64,000 nucleotides of DNA from an uncultured Oscillospiraceae bacterium (GTDB taxonomy: Bacteria > Bacillota > Clostridia > Oscillospirales > Oscillospiraceae): positions 287,320-351,319 of the forward strand of contig CAKTPP010000001.1 of assembly GCA_934591895.1 (NCBI GenBank), in the 5' to 3' direction. A program made the translations under genes and the position numbers. This document shows, in pieces, positions 57,226 through 64,000 of the stretch (position 1 is the first letter of the stretch; every line of letters starts with the position of its first letter). The notes beneath the pieces were generated by a model that saw only the letters and a program-made list of their open reading frames with translations, had not been told where the DNA came from and did not search any database.

Positions 57226-59196
57226 ATGAAGAAAACGTGGAGCAGAGTGCTCGCCACCGTTCTGGTGCTGGCGATGGTGCTTTGCATGCCCGGCTTCGCA
57301 GCAAGCGCTGAAACGGTCGACTATGACGCCGACCATGCGACCTCCGCTGCGGAACTGACGGACGCGGACCTGCCGGAGCTGCTGTCTTCCGACGGCAACC
57401 ACTATCCGATCGTGATGGTGCACGGCCTGTTCGGCTGGGGCGGCACGGAAGTGCTCGGCCTGAACTACTGGGGCGGCTTCAGCAGCCTGCGCGATATCCT
57501 CAACGACGCCGGCTATGAGGTCTACACCCCGTCGATCGGCCCCGTCGCCAGCAACTGGGACCGCGCCTGCGAGCTGTATGCCTACCTCGTCGGCGGTACG
57601 GTCGACTACGGTGCGTATCACTCCGCCACAAACGGCCACGCCCGTTACGGCCGCACGTTCCCGGGCGTCCTGCCGGAGCTGAACAATCCGGACAGCGAGC
57701 TCAAGGTGCACCTGATCGGCCACAGCATGGGCGGCGAGACGATCCGCATGCTCGCGCAGCTGCTTGAAAACGGCGACGCCGACGAGCGCAACGCCAGCCG
57801 CGGCGGCGATATCAGCCCGCTGTTTACCGGCGAGTGCCGCCACTGGATCGAGAGCATCACGACGCTGTGCACGCCGCATGACGGCAGCCAGTATGACACC
57901 AAGGTCTATCAGAATATCGGCGATCTGGCGCAGTATGCCATGGGCATCATCGGCGCGGTCACCGGCTCGAACGTCAATGAGAACAACTTCGGTCTGGACT
58001 TCAAGCTTGACCAGTGGGGTCTGGTGCGCCAGCCCGATGAGTCTTACTCCAGCTACTTCAATCGCGTCATCAACAGCAAGATCTGGACCCAGCACACCGA
58101 TGACCTGAGCGTCTATGACCTCGACGTCGACGGTGCGGCCGTGCTCAACGGCTATGCCAAGGCACAGGATGATATCTACTACTTCTCCATCGCCTGCTCG
58201 AACACCCACCGCGATCCGCTGACCGGCCACTATCTGCCGAACGCCAGCATGAACCCGATGATGATCAAGAGCGGCACCTACATGGGCAGACACGTCAACT
58301 ACGCGGTCGGCCATGTGAATATCACCCCGGAATGGTGGGAGAATGACGGCATCGTCTCCGTCCGTTCCGCCATCCGCCCGCACGAGAATTCCACGGATAA
58401 GTACAACGAGAACTACGGCGTCGGCTCCGACGGCAAGATGACCTTCAAGTCCGGCACCAAGATGGGTGTCTGGAACTACATCGAGAAGATCGACAACACC
58501 GACCACATCAACATGGTCGGCCAGACGCAGAAGTCCACCCACGCCATGCTGCAGGCCAAGTTCTTCGAGCTTGCCAAGATGCTCAACAGCATCCCGGTCA
58601 GCAGCACGTCCGGCATCCATTCCTGCCCGGGCGCCCGCTTCACGGATATGCCGGCTTACGGCATGTGGGCGCATGATGGCCTGGATTACTGCATCCAGAA
58701 CCGCATCATGAACGGCACGAGCGCGACCACCATCTCCCCGGACGGCACGACCACGCGTGCGCAGCTGGTCACGATGCTCTACGCTCAGGCCGGCAGCCCG
58801 AAGGTCACGAAGACCGGCCGCTTCACGGATCTGACCGAGAGCTGGTATGTCGATGCGGTCAACTGGGCCGCGGAGAAGGGCATCGTGAGCGGCACGAGCG
58901 CCACCACGTTCTCCCCGAACGCGGCGATCACGCGTCAGGATATGGCGACCATTCTCTATAACTACGCAAAGAACGTCCTTGACCTGAACGTGTTCCAGAC
59001 TGCGGATCTGACCGGCTACCCGGACTACAGCAGCATCTCCGGCTATGCCTGCACGCCGATGTCCTGGGCGGTCGAGCAGGGGCTGATCTCCGGCTCTGCC
59101 CATGCCGACGGCAGCGTTACTCTCGACCCGCAGGGCGCTGCGACCCGCGCGCAGACTGCTACGATCCTCATGCGCTTCTGCCAGAACGTCCTCTGA
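57226..59196 (+). CDS. secreted SLH-anchored lipase (staphylococcal-type lipase fold)
   Basis: A 656-residue protein. Residues 1-28 are a signal peptide. Residues about 58-470 are an alpha/beta-hydrolase similar to Gram-positive lipases of families I.5/I.6: oxyanion strand PIVMVHGLFGWGG, nucleophile elbow GHSMGG (Ser167), a distal NDGIVSVRSA segment and candidate catalytic His in NTDHINMVG. Residues about 485-656 hold three SLH repeats (IMNGTSATTISPDGTTTRAQL; IVSGTSATTFSPNAAITRQDM), placing the enzyme on the cell surface. ATG 57226 follows GGAGGG. Confidence 0.88.
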   Translation: MKKTWSRVLATVLVLAMVLCMPGFAASAETVDYDADHATSAAELTDADLPELLSSDGNHYPIVMVHGLFGWGGTEVLGLNYWGGFSSLRDILNDAGYEVYTPSIGPVASNWDRACELYAYLVGGTVDYGAYHSATNGHARYGRTFPGVLPELNNPDSELKVHLIGHSMGGETIRMLAQLLENGDADERNASRGGDISPLFTGECRHWIESITTLCTPHDGSQYDTKVYQNIGDLAQYAMGIIGAVTGSNVNENNFGLDFKLDQWGLVRQPDESYSSYFNRVINSKIWTQHTDDLSVYDLDVDGAAVLNGYAKAQDDIYYFSIACSNTHRDPLTGHYLPNASMNPMMIKSGTYMGRHVNYAVGHVNITPEWWENDGIVSVRSAIRPHENSTDKYNENYGVGSDGKMTFKSGTKMGVWNYIEKIDNTDHINMVGQTQKSTHAMLQAKFFELAKMLNSIPVSSTSGIHSCPGARFTDMPAYGMWAHDGLDYCIQNRIMNGTSATTISPDGTTTRAQLVTMLYAQAGSPKVTKTGRFTDLTESWYVDAVNWAAEKGIVSGTSATTFSPNAAITRQDMATILYNYAKNVLDLNVFQTADLTGYPDYSSISGYACTPMSWAVEQGLISGSAHADGSVTLDPQGAATRAQTATILMRFCQNVL

Positions 59197-59212
59197 GACT
59201 TCATTTCAACAC

Positions 59213-59248
59213 ACAAGCCCGACGGGAACTTCCCGTCGGGCTTGTCCT
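59213..59248. terminator. terminator between lipase and convergent gene
   Basis: ACAAGCCCGACGGGA paired with TCCCGTCGGGCTTGT around a three-base loop, followed by CCTGTTTT. Confidence 0.85.
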
Positions 59249-59265
59249 GTTTTACGCACAAGAGC

Positions 59266-59991
59266 TTACCGTGCCTTTTCCCAGCCGTCGAGCGGCGCGC
59301 GCTGGATCGCGCCGAACACCTTGCTGCGCAGGTCGGGGTAGGTGAGGCTCATGGTGCGGATGAGCTCCTTGATCTCGTGACGCTTGCTGCCGCGGTCCTC
59401 CGGGCAGGGGTTTTCGACGACCGGAAGCTGCAGCGCTGCTGCGAGGTTTGCGATGCGCCCCTCGCCGGCATAGAGCATCGGGCGGATCTGATCCACGCCC
59501 GTGCGCGTCATGTGCGTCACCGGCTGAAAACAGCTGATGCGCCCCTCGTATACGAGCGAGAGCAGGAACGTCTCGACCGCATCGTCGAAGTGATGACCGA
59601 GCGCGAGCTTCGTGATGCCGCGCTCGCTGAGTGCGGTGCACAGCGCACCGCGGCGCATCTTGGCGCACAGGGAGCAGGGGTTATCCTCCCTGCGCACGTC
59701 GAACACGACCTCCTTGATGTCGGTCTTCAGGCGCGCATACGGCACGCCGAGCGACGCGCACAGCTCTGCCACCGGCGCAAAGTCCATGCCCTCGAAGCCG
59801 AGCTCGACCGTGATCGCCTCGAGGGAAAACGGCTTCGGATAATACCGCCGCAGCTCGTTGAGGGCAAGCAGCAGCACGAGTGAATCCTTGCCGCCCGAGA
59901 CGCCGACGGCGACGGTGTCGCCCGGCGCGATCATGTCGTAATCCTCCACGCACCGGCGCACGAGACCGGTGAAAGCATTCAGGTCGTTCAT
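59266..59991 (-). CDS. PP-loop ATPase, TtcA-like tRNA thiolation protein
   Basis: A 241-residue adenylating enzyme. The PP-loop is VGVSGGKDSLVLL. Further motifs are the CxxC of NPCSLCAKMRRG, LALGHHFDDAVET, and the C-terminal ENPCPEDRGSKR. TtcA uses an Fe-S cluster to thiolate C32 of tRNAs; many Firmicutes carry TtcA-like proteins whose tRNA target is untested, so no symbol is given. ATG 59991 lies just after a GGAGGG-like stretch on the minus strand. Confidence 0.85.
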   Translation of the reverse strand: MNDLNAFTGLVRRCVEDYDMIAPGDTVAVGVSGGKDSLVLLLALNELRRYYPKPFSLEAITVELGFEGMDFAPVAELCASLGVPYARLKTDIKEVVFDVRREDNPCSLCAKMRRGALCTALSERGITKLALGHHFDDAVETFLLSLVYEGRISCFQPVTHMTRTGVDQIRPMLYAGEGRIANLAAALQLPVVENPCPEDRGSKRHEIKELIRTMSLTYPDLRSKVFGAIQRAPLDGWEKAR

Positions 59992-60091
59992 AGCAGCCCT
60001 CCGAAAATGAAAATAGAAAATGCGAAATCAAGAGTAAAACGGAGTAAAACGGAGATTTTGCGAGCAAAGCAATATCTAAATGAAAATCCCG

Positions 60092-60120
60092 TTGACAGAC
60101 TCCGGCGGTTGTGGTATAAA
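60092..60120 (+). promoter_or_regulatory. promoter of rplM-rpsI
   Basis: TTGACA at 60092-60097, 17-base spacer, TATAAA at 60115-60120. Confidence 0.85.
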
Positions 60121-60124
60121 AGTA

Positions 60125-60160
60125 AGGCGCGAATGCGAGACCTATTCTACGTTCGCGCCT
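60125..60160 (+). promoter_or_regulatory. probable L13 leader hairpin
   Basis: A 9-bp stem AGGCGCGAA (60125-60133) with TTCGCGCCT (60152-60160) at the very start of the rplM mRNA. Its position and size fit the ribosomal-protein L13 leader class used for autoregulation in Firmicutes. The loop consensus was not verified. Confidence 0.5.
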
Positions 60161-60208
60161 GAAAAATGTCAAAATGTTTTTCAACACATTCTAATTGGAG
60201 GCACGAAT

Positions 60209-60637
60209 ATGTCCACTACTTTGCTGAACAAGGACACCGTCACCCGCAAGTGGTACGTTCTGGATGCAGCCGGCAAGCCGATGGGCAAGACCGCAGCGCT
60301 CGCTGCCGATCTGCTGCGCGGCAAGCTCAAGACCGACTACACCCCGCACGTTGACTGCGGCGACTTTGTCGTCATCATCAACGCCGAGCAGGCTGTGCTC
60401 ACCGGCAAGAAGCTCGAGCAGAAGTACTACCGCACGCACTCCGGCTACCCCGGCGGCCTGCACGAGACGCAGTACAAGAAGCTCATGAAGGATAAGCCGG
60501 AGCTGGCTATGCGTCTGGCTGTTCGCGGCATGCTGCAGAAGAACACCATCGCCCAGTGGCAGCTCAAGCGCCTGAAGATCTATCGCGGCGCCGAGCATCC
60601 CCATGCGGCACAGAAGCCCGAAGTCTGGGATCGCTGA
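60209..60637 (+). CDS. rplM: 50S ribosomal protein L13
   Basis: A 142-residue L13, an early 50S assembly protein. RKWYVLDAAGKPMGK, HVDCGDFVVIINAEQ and the KKLEQKYYRTHSGYPGG segment are all present, and the C-terminal GAEHPHAAQKP motif is complete. ATG 60209 follows TTGGAGG. It is paired with rpsI, 17 bases downstream, as in nearly all bacteria. Confidence 0.98.
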   Translation: MSTTLLNKDTVTRKWYVLDAAGKPMGKTAALAADLLRGKLKTDYTPHVDCGDFVVIINAEQAVLTGKKLEQKYYRTHSGYPGGLHETQYKKLMKDKPELAMRLAVRGMLQKNTIAQWQLKRLKIYRGAEHPHAAQKPEVWDR

Positions 60638-60654
60638 GAAGGAGGAAATAGAAC

Positions 60655-61065
60655 ATGGCAACTTATACGAGCAAAAAAGCCTATATGTACGGCACCGGCC
60701 GCAGAAAGTCCTCCGTCGCGCGTGTGCACCTGTTCCCGAACGGCACCGGCAGCATCACCGTCAACGGCCGTCCCCTCGATGACTACTTCGGTCTCGAGAC
60801 CCTGAAGCTCATCGTTCGCCAGCCCTTCGCTGCGACCGACACCATGGGCAAGTTCGACGTCGAAGCCACCGTCACCGGCGGCGGCGTGACCGGTCAGGCC
60901 GGTGCGATCCGTCACGGCATCGCCCGTGCGCTGCTGCAGGTCGAGGACAGCTACCGTGCGCCCCTGAAGGCCGCCGGCCTGCTGACCCGCGACCCGAGAA
61001 TGAAAGAGCGTAAGAAGTACGGCCTCAAAGCCGCTCGTCGCGCTCCGCAGTTCAGCAAGCGCTGA
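60655..61065 (+). CDS. rpsI: 30S ribosomal protein S9
   Basis: A 136-residue S9 whose tail contacts P-site tRNA. GTGRRKSSVARVHL, GGGVTGQAGAIRHGIARAL and the terminal KYGLKAARRAPQFSKR with its final Lys-Arg are complete. The start follows GAGAAGGAGG. It is the second gene of the rplM-rpsI operon, followed by a terminator. Confidence 0.98.
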   Translation: MATYTSKKAYMYGTGRRKSSVARVHLFPNGTGSITVNGRPLDDYFGLETLKLIVRQPFAATDTMGKFDVEATVTGGGVTGQAGAIRHGIARALLQVEDSYRAPLKAAGLLTRDPRMKERKKYGLKAARRAPQFSKR

Positions 61066-61084
61066 TCGAGACTTCAAAATGCCC

Positions 61085-61121
61085 CAAAACCCTGGAAACT
61101 CAACGGTTTCCGGGGTTTTTT
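61085..61121 (+). terminator. terminator of rplM-rpsI
   Basis: AAAACCCTGGAAAC paired with GTTTCCGGGGTTTT (one wobble) around TCAAC, then a T-run. Confidence 0.88.
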
Positions 61122-61239
61122 CTATCCGCGGTACAGTGGAAAGCGTTTATCAGCTCAATAAAGATGCTGCGGCTGCGGAAAAAAGGCGTTGTCCGTTTTT
61201 CGGCTCTTACATGGAAAGGCATATTTTTTTCATTAGCTC

Positions 61240-61289
61240 TTGACAAGTAACCTTTCGGTAACTATACTGGGAGTTACCGAAAGGTTACT
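61240..61289 (+). promoter_or_regulatory. promoter with long palindromic TetR operator
   Basis: TTGACA (61240-61245), exactly 17 bases, TATACT (61263-61268). The spacer (61246-61262) is one arm of a perfect 17-bp inverted repeat whose other arm is 61273-61289 (core AGTAACCTTTCGGTAAC). The two arms flank the -10, so a bound repressor would occlude it. Autorepression by the TetR gene starting at 61308 is expected. Confidence 0.82.
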
Positions 61290-61307
61290 GTGATGAAGGA
61301 GATCGTT

Positions 61308-61937
61308 ATGGCAGAGGGTACAAAGGAGCGGATTCTGACAACAGCGCTGGAGCTGTTTGCGCACAATGGTTATCTCGGGACGTCGATGAATGATATTGCA
61401 GGGCAGCTTGGCTTTACGAAAGCCGCCTTATATAAGCACTATGCCAGCAAACAGGAGATCTTAGACAAGATCGTGGAGCGGATGAACAAGCTGGACTATG
61501 AGCGCGCAGAGGCGTATGAAATGCCGGAAACGGAGCCGGACGGCTTTGCGGAAGCATATCTGCATACACCGATTCAAAGAATCCGCACATACAGCCTTGC
61601 CCAGTTTGACCATTGGACAAAGGACTCGTTTTCCTCCAATTTCCGCAAAATGCTGACGCTGGAGCAATACCGCAATCCGAAGCTTGCACAGCTCCACCAT
61701 GACTATCTGGCGGGCGGACCTCTGGAGTACATGGCGGCCATCTTCCGCAAGCTGACAGATTCCGATGAGGACGCTATGCAGTTGGCGTTGGAATTCTACG
61801 GCCCAATGTATCTTTTATACAGTGTCTACGACGGTGCCGAGGAAAAAGGATCGGTTTCTTCTCTGCTGGCGGCACATATTGATCACTTTATCGCCAAGGT
61901 CGAGTCTGATTACAGAAAGAAGGGGAGACCAACATGA
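61308..61937 (+). CDS. TetR-family regulator of accessory island
   Basis: A 209-residue repressor with an N-terminal HTH (TKERILTTALELFAHNGYLG, MNDIAGQLGFTKAALYKHYASK) and a helical ligand-binding domain. It is preceded by a 17-bp-arm palindrome and promoter, a classic autoregulated TetR layout. ATG 61308 follows AAGGAG; the in-frame ATG at 61293 has no site. It overlaps the KTR-protein gene by four bases. Codon use is less GC-biased than in the core genes, suggesting transfer. Confidence 0.9.
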   Translation: MAEGTKERILTTALELFAHNGYLGTSMNDIAGQLGFTKAALYKHYASKQEILDKIVERMNKLDYERAEAYEMPETEPDGFAEAYLHTPIQRIRTYSLAQFDHWTKDSFSSNFRKMLTLEQYRNPKLAQLHHDYLAGGPLEYMAAIFRKLTDSDEDAMQLALEFYGPMYLLYSVYDGAEEKGSVSSLLAAHIDHFIAKVESDYRKKGRPT

Positions 61938-62128
61938 ACGATGGCGGAGAAGAAAAACGCTGGGTCTTATGCCCGTGGTGCGGCGCCAAGACGCGCCTGC
62001 AGATCTTGCGGGAGACGGAATTGATAACCTTTCCTCTGTTCTGTCCAAAATGCAGGCGTGAGAGTATTATCAATGCGAAGAATTTTATCATCGAAACCAG
62101 ACAGCCAGACGCTAAGACGCAGCGCTGA
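61934..62128 (+). CDS. cysteine-rich KTR-domain small protein
   Basis: A 64-residue zinc-ribbon protein: CPWCGAKTRLQI, then FCPKCRRESIINAKN, ending in PDAKTQR. This matches the cysteine-rich KTR proteins often found on conjugative elements of gut Firmicutes. The function is unknown; a small nucleic-acid-binding or metal-binding role is possible. It overlaps the TetR stop (ATGA). Its 3' end is part of a terminator stem. Confidence 0.82.
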   Translation: MNDGGEEKRWVLCPWCGAKTRLQILRETELITFPLFCPKCRRESIINAKNFIIETRQPDAKTQR

Positions 62129-62164
62129 TCGCAAAGGCGATCATGCGCTGCGTCCTGTTTTTTT
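62116..62164 (+). terminator. terminator after TetR-KTR pair
   Basis: GACGCAGCGC...GATCGC paired with GCGATC...GCGCTGCGTC around AAAG, then T7. The left arm lies in the KTR coding region. Confidence 0.88.
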
Positions 62165-62182
62165 GAATACAAGGAGGAAAAG

Positions 62183-62401
62183 ATGATGATGTGTCCGAAG
62201 TGTGGAAGAAAAATGAGAAAAGGCTATCTGTTCAGCAGCAAAGACGGCGCGTTCAGTTTTGCAGACGAAGTGCCGGGGGCCTTGGAAAATGCAAGAAATG
62301 CGGATGGCTTTATAAAGCTGACCGCTCTGAAGGCCGGCGGCCGCACCAGCGTGGAAGCTTGCTGCTGTGATGCGTGCACAACGATCCTGATTCCGTATTG
62401 A
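62183..62401 (+). CDS. DUF6487-like zinc-ribbon protein
   Basis: A 72-residue protein with an N-terminal CPKCGRKMRKGYL and a C-terminal CCCDACTTILIPY that would bind one zinc ion. This fits small proteins of the DUF6487 type, which occur in many gut Clostridia without known function. ATG 62183 follows AAGGAGG. It is closely followed by the membrane-protein gene. Confidence 0.65.
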   Translation: MMMCPKCGRKMRKGYLFSSKDGAFSFADEVPGALENARNADGFIKLTALKAGGRTSVEACCCDACTTILIPY

Positions 62402-62415
62402 GAGGTGCTGTGAGA

Positions 62416-62826
62416 ATGAAACTCTATTTTGAAAACGCCATAACAACGGCGACAACCCTGATGATCTTTGCCCTGCTGGGCTTTATCGGCTGGTCGGTCG
62501 TGAACCACTCCGGTATTCCATATTGGGGCCGCAGAAGTGCCGCGGTGCTGATTTTCGGCCTTGTGATATGCTGCTTTGCGGCGGCGCGGGACGGGCTGGA
62601 CAAGACCATTCAGCACACCATTGACGGCAGCTGCGCACCGGGGCTGTTCCGGCTTGTCAGCGTGCCGACCATTGTTGGCTGTGTCGGCGCACTGTTGATT
62701 ATTGTTGCCGCCATTGCTACGCCGATTGCAAGAACGCAGAAGATGCGCGAGGTCTGGTTCTATGTGATGTCGGGTGGCGCAGCGCTGAAGATCGTGACGA
62801 TCGAGATCGCGCGGATCATTTGCTGA
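62416..62826 (+). CDS. small integral membrane protein, unknown function
   Basis: A 136-residue protein with four hydrophobic stretches (about residues 12-28, 42-58, 82-102, 112-132), so probably four membrane helices. I recognise no family. ATG 62416 follows GAGGTG. It lies between the zinc-ribbon and GNAT genes in the accessory island, with short gaps on both sides, so the group may be one transcript. Confidence 0.6.
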   Translation: MKLYFENAITTATTLMIFALLGFIGWSVVNHSGIPYWGRRSAAVLIFGLVICCFAAARDGLDKTIQHTIDGSCAPGLFRLVSVPTIVGCVGALLIIVAAIATPIARTQKMREVWFYVMSGGAALKIVTIEIARIIC

Positions 62827-62847
62827 TAAGAGAAAAGGAGAGACGTT

Positions 62848-63474
62848 ATGTCAGAAAAGACTATTACCATTCGTCCGGAAACGAAAGACGATTACAGAGC
62901 TGTCGAAAACCTGACCCGCGAGGCATTCTGGAATGTTTACCGGCCCGGCTGTATGGAGCACTATGTGCTGCACTGCTATCGGGATGACCCGGCATTTGTG
63001 CCGGAGCTGGATTTTGTGATGGAACTGGACGGCGAGCTGATCGGGCAGGTCATCTATGTACGGTCGGAGATCGACTGTAACGATGGACGCAAGGTGCCGA
63101 TCATGACCTTCGGACCCATCGGCATCGCACCGGCATACAAGCGGCAGGGTTATGGAAAGCAGCTGCTTGACGATTCCATGGAAAAAGCCAGGGAAATGGG
63201 GGCAGGGGCGCTTGCCATCACCGGAAATATAGACTTTTACGGCAAGTCCGGCTTTGTTCCGGCCAAAACCAAGGGCGTGCGCTATGCCGACGACCCGGAT
63301 GCAGACTATTTTCTCATCAAAGAGCTGAACCCCGGATTTCTGGACGGCATCTCCGGCACTTACAAAGACCCCGAGGGGTATTTTGTCTGCGAAAAAGACC
63401 CGGAGGGGTTTGAACGGTTTGAAGCCACTTTCCCGGCAAAAGAAAAGCAGAAGCTGCCGGGACAGCTGTTTTGA
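62848..63474 (+). CDS. GNAT-family N-acetyltransferase
   Basis: A 208-residue acetyltransferase. Motif A (acetyl-CoA binding) is GIAPAYKRQGYGKQLLDDSM, and strand beta4 is VPIMTFGPIGI. ALAITGNIDFYGKSGF is the B motif. The long C-terminal part (ELNPGFLDGISGTYKDP) is typical of the predicted acetyltransferases of the YhbS-like group in Clostridia. The substrate is unknown. ATG 62848 follows AAAGGAGAG. Confidence 0.87.
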   Translation: MSEKTITIRPETKDDYRAVENLTREAFWNVYRPGCMEHYVLHCYRDDPAFVPELDFVMELDGELIGQVIYVRSEIDCNDGRKVPIMTFGPIGIAPAYKRQGYGKQLLDDSMEKAREMGAGALAITGNIDFYGKSGFVPAKTKGVRYADDPDADYFLIKELNPGFLDGISGTYKDPEGYFVCEKDPEGFERFEATFPAKEKQKLPGQLF

Positions 63475-63486
63475 ACAGGAGGAATC

Positions 63487-63813
63487 ATGTCATCCAGTAA
63501 AGCGTATCTTCATTTCATTTTAGAACAGTTATCCGACTTGAATGCGGTTTCTTATCGGTCGATGATGGGGGAATTTATCCTTTATTATCGCGGTAAAATC
63601 GTCGGCGGGATCTATGATGACCGATTGCTTGTAAAGAAAACGAGATCCGCTCTGGAGTTTATGCCCGCGGCAATCTGCGATCTTCCGTATGAGGGCGCAA
63701 AAGAAATGCTGCTGGTGGACGAAGTGGACAGCAAAGAGTTTCTCACAAAGTTGTTTGAGGCGATGTATGATGAATTACCTCTGCCGAAACGAAAGAACAA
63801 CAAAGTAAAATGA
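63487..63813 (+). CDS. TfoX N-terminal-domain protein
   Basis: A 108-residue protein matching the stand-alone TfoX/Sxy N-terminal domain: LEQLSDLNAVSYRSMMGEF, YYRGKIVGGIYDDRLLVK, and PYEGAKEMLLVDEVDSKEF. In Gammaproteobacteria TfoX regulates competence; the short Firmicutes versions have no proven role. The start follows CAGGAGGAATC, 12 bases after the GNAT stop, so the two are probably co-transcribed. Confidence 0.85.
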   Translation: MSSSKAYLHFILEQLSDLNAVSYRSMMGEFILYYRGKIVGGIYDDRLLVKKTRSALEFMPAAICDLPYEGAKEMLLVDEVDSKEFLTKLFEAMYDELPLPKRKNNKVK

Positions 63814-63842
63814 ATCCGCATTTTCGGAAGGAGTAGCGCAGG

Positions 63843-64000
63843 ATGAAAAATATGATCTATCCCCGTCCGCACGATAAGCAGACAGTCTATTTGAAAAATG
63901 TGATAACCGAAGCGAACATCGAAGTCGGCGACTACACGATCTACAACGATTTCGTCCACGATCCGCGGGATTTTGAAAAGAACAATGTTCTGTACCATTA
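63843..64000 (+). CDS. Vat-type xenobiotic O-acetyltransferase, N-terminal part (cut by window end)
   Basis: The frame opens at ATG 63843 after GGAAGGAG and runs off the window edge. The 52 visible residues (IYPRPHDKQTVYLKN, NIEVGDYTIYNDF, NNVLYHY) match the N-terminus of CatB-related hexapeptide acetyltransferases of the Vat type, which inactivate streptogramin A or related compounds. Resistance activity cannot be claimed without the remaining hexapeptide domain and its catalytic His. Confidence 0.8.
   Translation, partial: MKNMIYPRPHDKQTVYLKNVITEANIEVGDYTIYNDFVHDPRDFEKNNVLYH

Overview
The window looks like a chromosomal segment of an anaerobic, high-GC Clostridia (Oscillospirales/Oscillospiraceae-like gut lineage). 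This is an inference from several things seen together: a Firmicutes-style CIRCE element, guanine and glycine riboswitches and a probable L13 leader; a minimal IscR-IscS-IscU set; SLH-domain surface proteins; corrinoid methyltransferase genes with a RACo-type activator; an acetyl-CoA-hydrolase-family CoA-transferase of the kind used in fermentation; and very GC-rich third codon positions. No rRNA, CRISPR array, transposase or phage gene was seen.

Layout. 1-1.7 kb: end of an SLH protein, a cytidylate-kinase-like gene, copy 1 of a structured 184-bp repeat, and a GIY-YIG protein. 1.75-5.8 kb: a polar amino-acid ABC importer behind ArgR-like boxes, RlmA, and an Hsp20 behind a perfect CIRCE. 6-12.3 kb: an EamA transporter, a candidate small RNA, then a divergent corrinoid methyl-transfer cluster (homocysteine methyltransferase, RACo, DUF2284 protein, UroD-corrinoid fusion). 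12.4-15.9 kb: a guanine-riboswitch operon with adenine deaminase and a purine permease. 16-17.4 kb: tRNA-Leu(GAG) and a GT-C-type membrane protein. 17.4-29.8 kb: rpoB-rpoC, then rpsL-rpsG-fusA-tuf. 30-37.3 kb: a large SLH protein with unusual HGIV repeats, a ThrE exporter, a HAD phosphatase, repeat copy 2, and an enoate-reductase-like enzyme. 37.6-43.9 kb: an HD protein, iscR, iscS-iscU, rodA, tsaE-tsaB, upp. 43.9-49.5 kb: a GntR/ABC unit, EamA, an orphan DNA methyltransferase, tRNA-Ser(GGA), a ferritin-like protein, rsmE. 49.6-59.2 kb: a glycine-riboswitch AGCS transporter, pepD, a TetR-acyltransferase-glycosyltransferase operon, a CoA-transferase, and an SLH lipase. 59.2-61.1 kb: a TtcA-like gene and rplM-rpsI. 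61.2-64 kb: an accessory-looking island (TetR, cysteine-rich KTR protein, DUF6487-like, membrane protein, GNAT, TfoX-like, Vat-type acetyltransferase cut by the window end).

Two items deserve most attention. First, at 7.2-12.3 kb a methyltransferase fused to its own corrinoid protein sits with a homocysteine methyltransferase that has only a remnant of a folate-binding domain, plus a corrinoid reactivase. Together they could form a folate-independent route that passes a methyl group from an unknown donor to homocysteine. Second, a 184-bp multi-hairpin element occurs twice (1077-1260 and 34975-35158), each time between convergent genes. The two copies differ by compensatory base changes, as expected of a conserved RNA or a fold-constrained DNA element.
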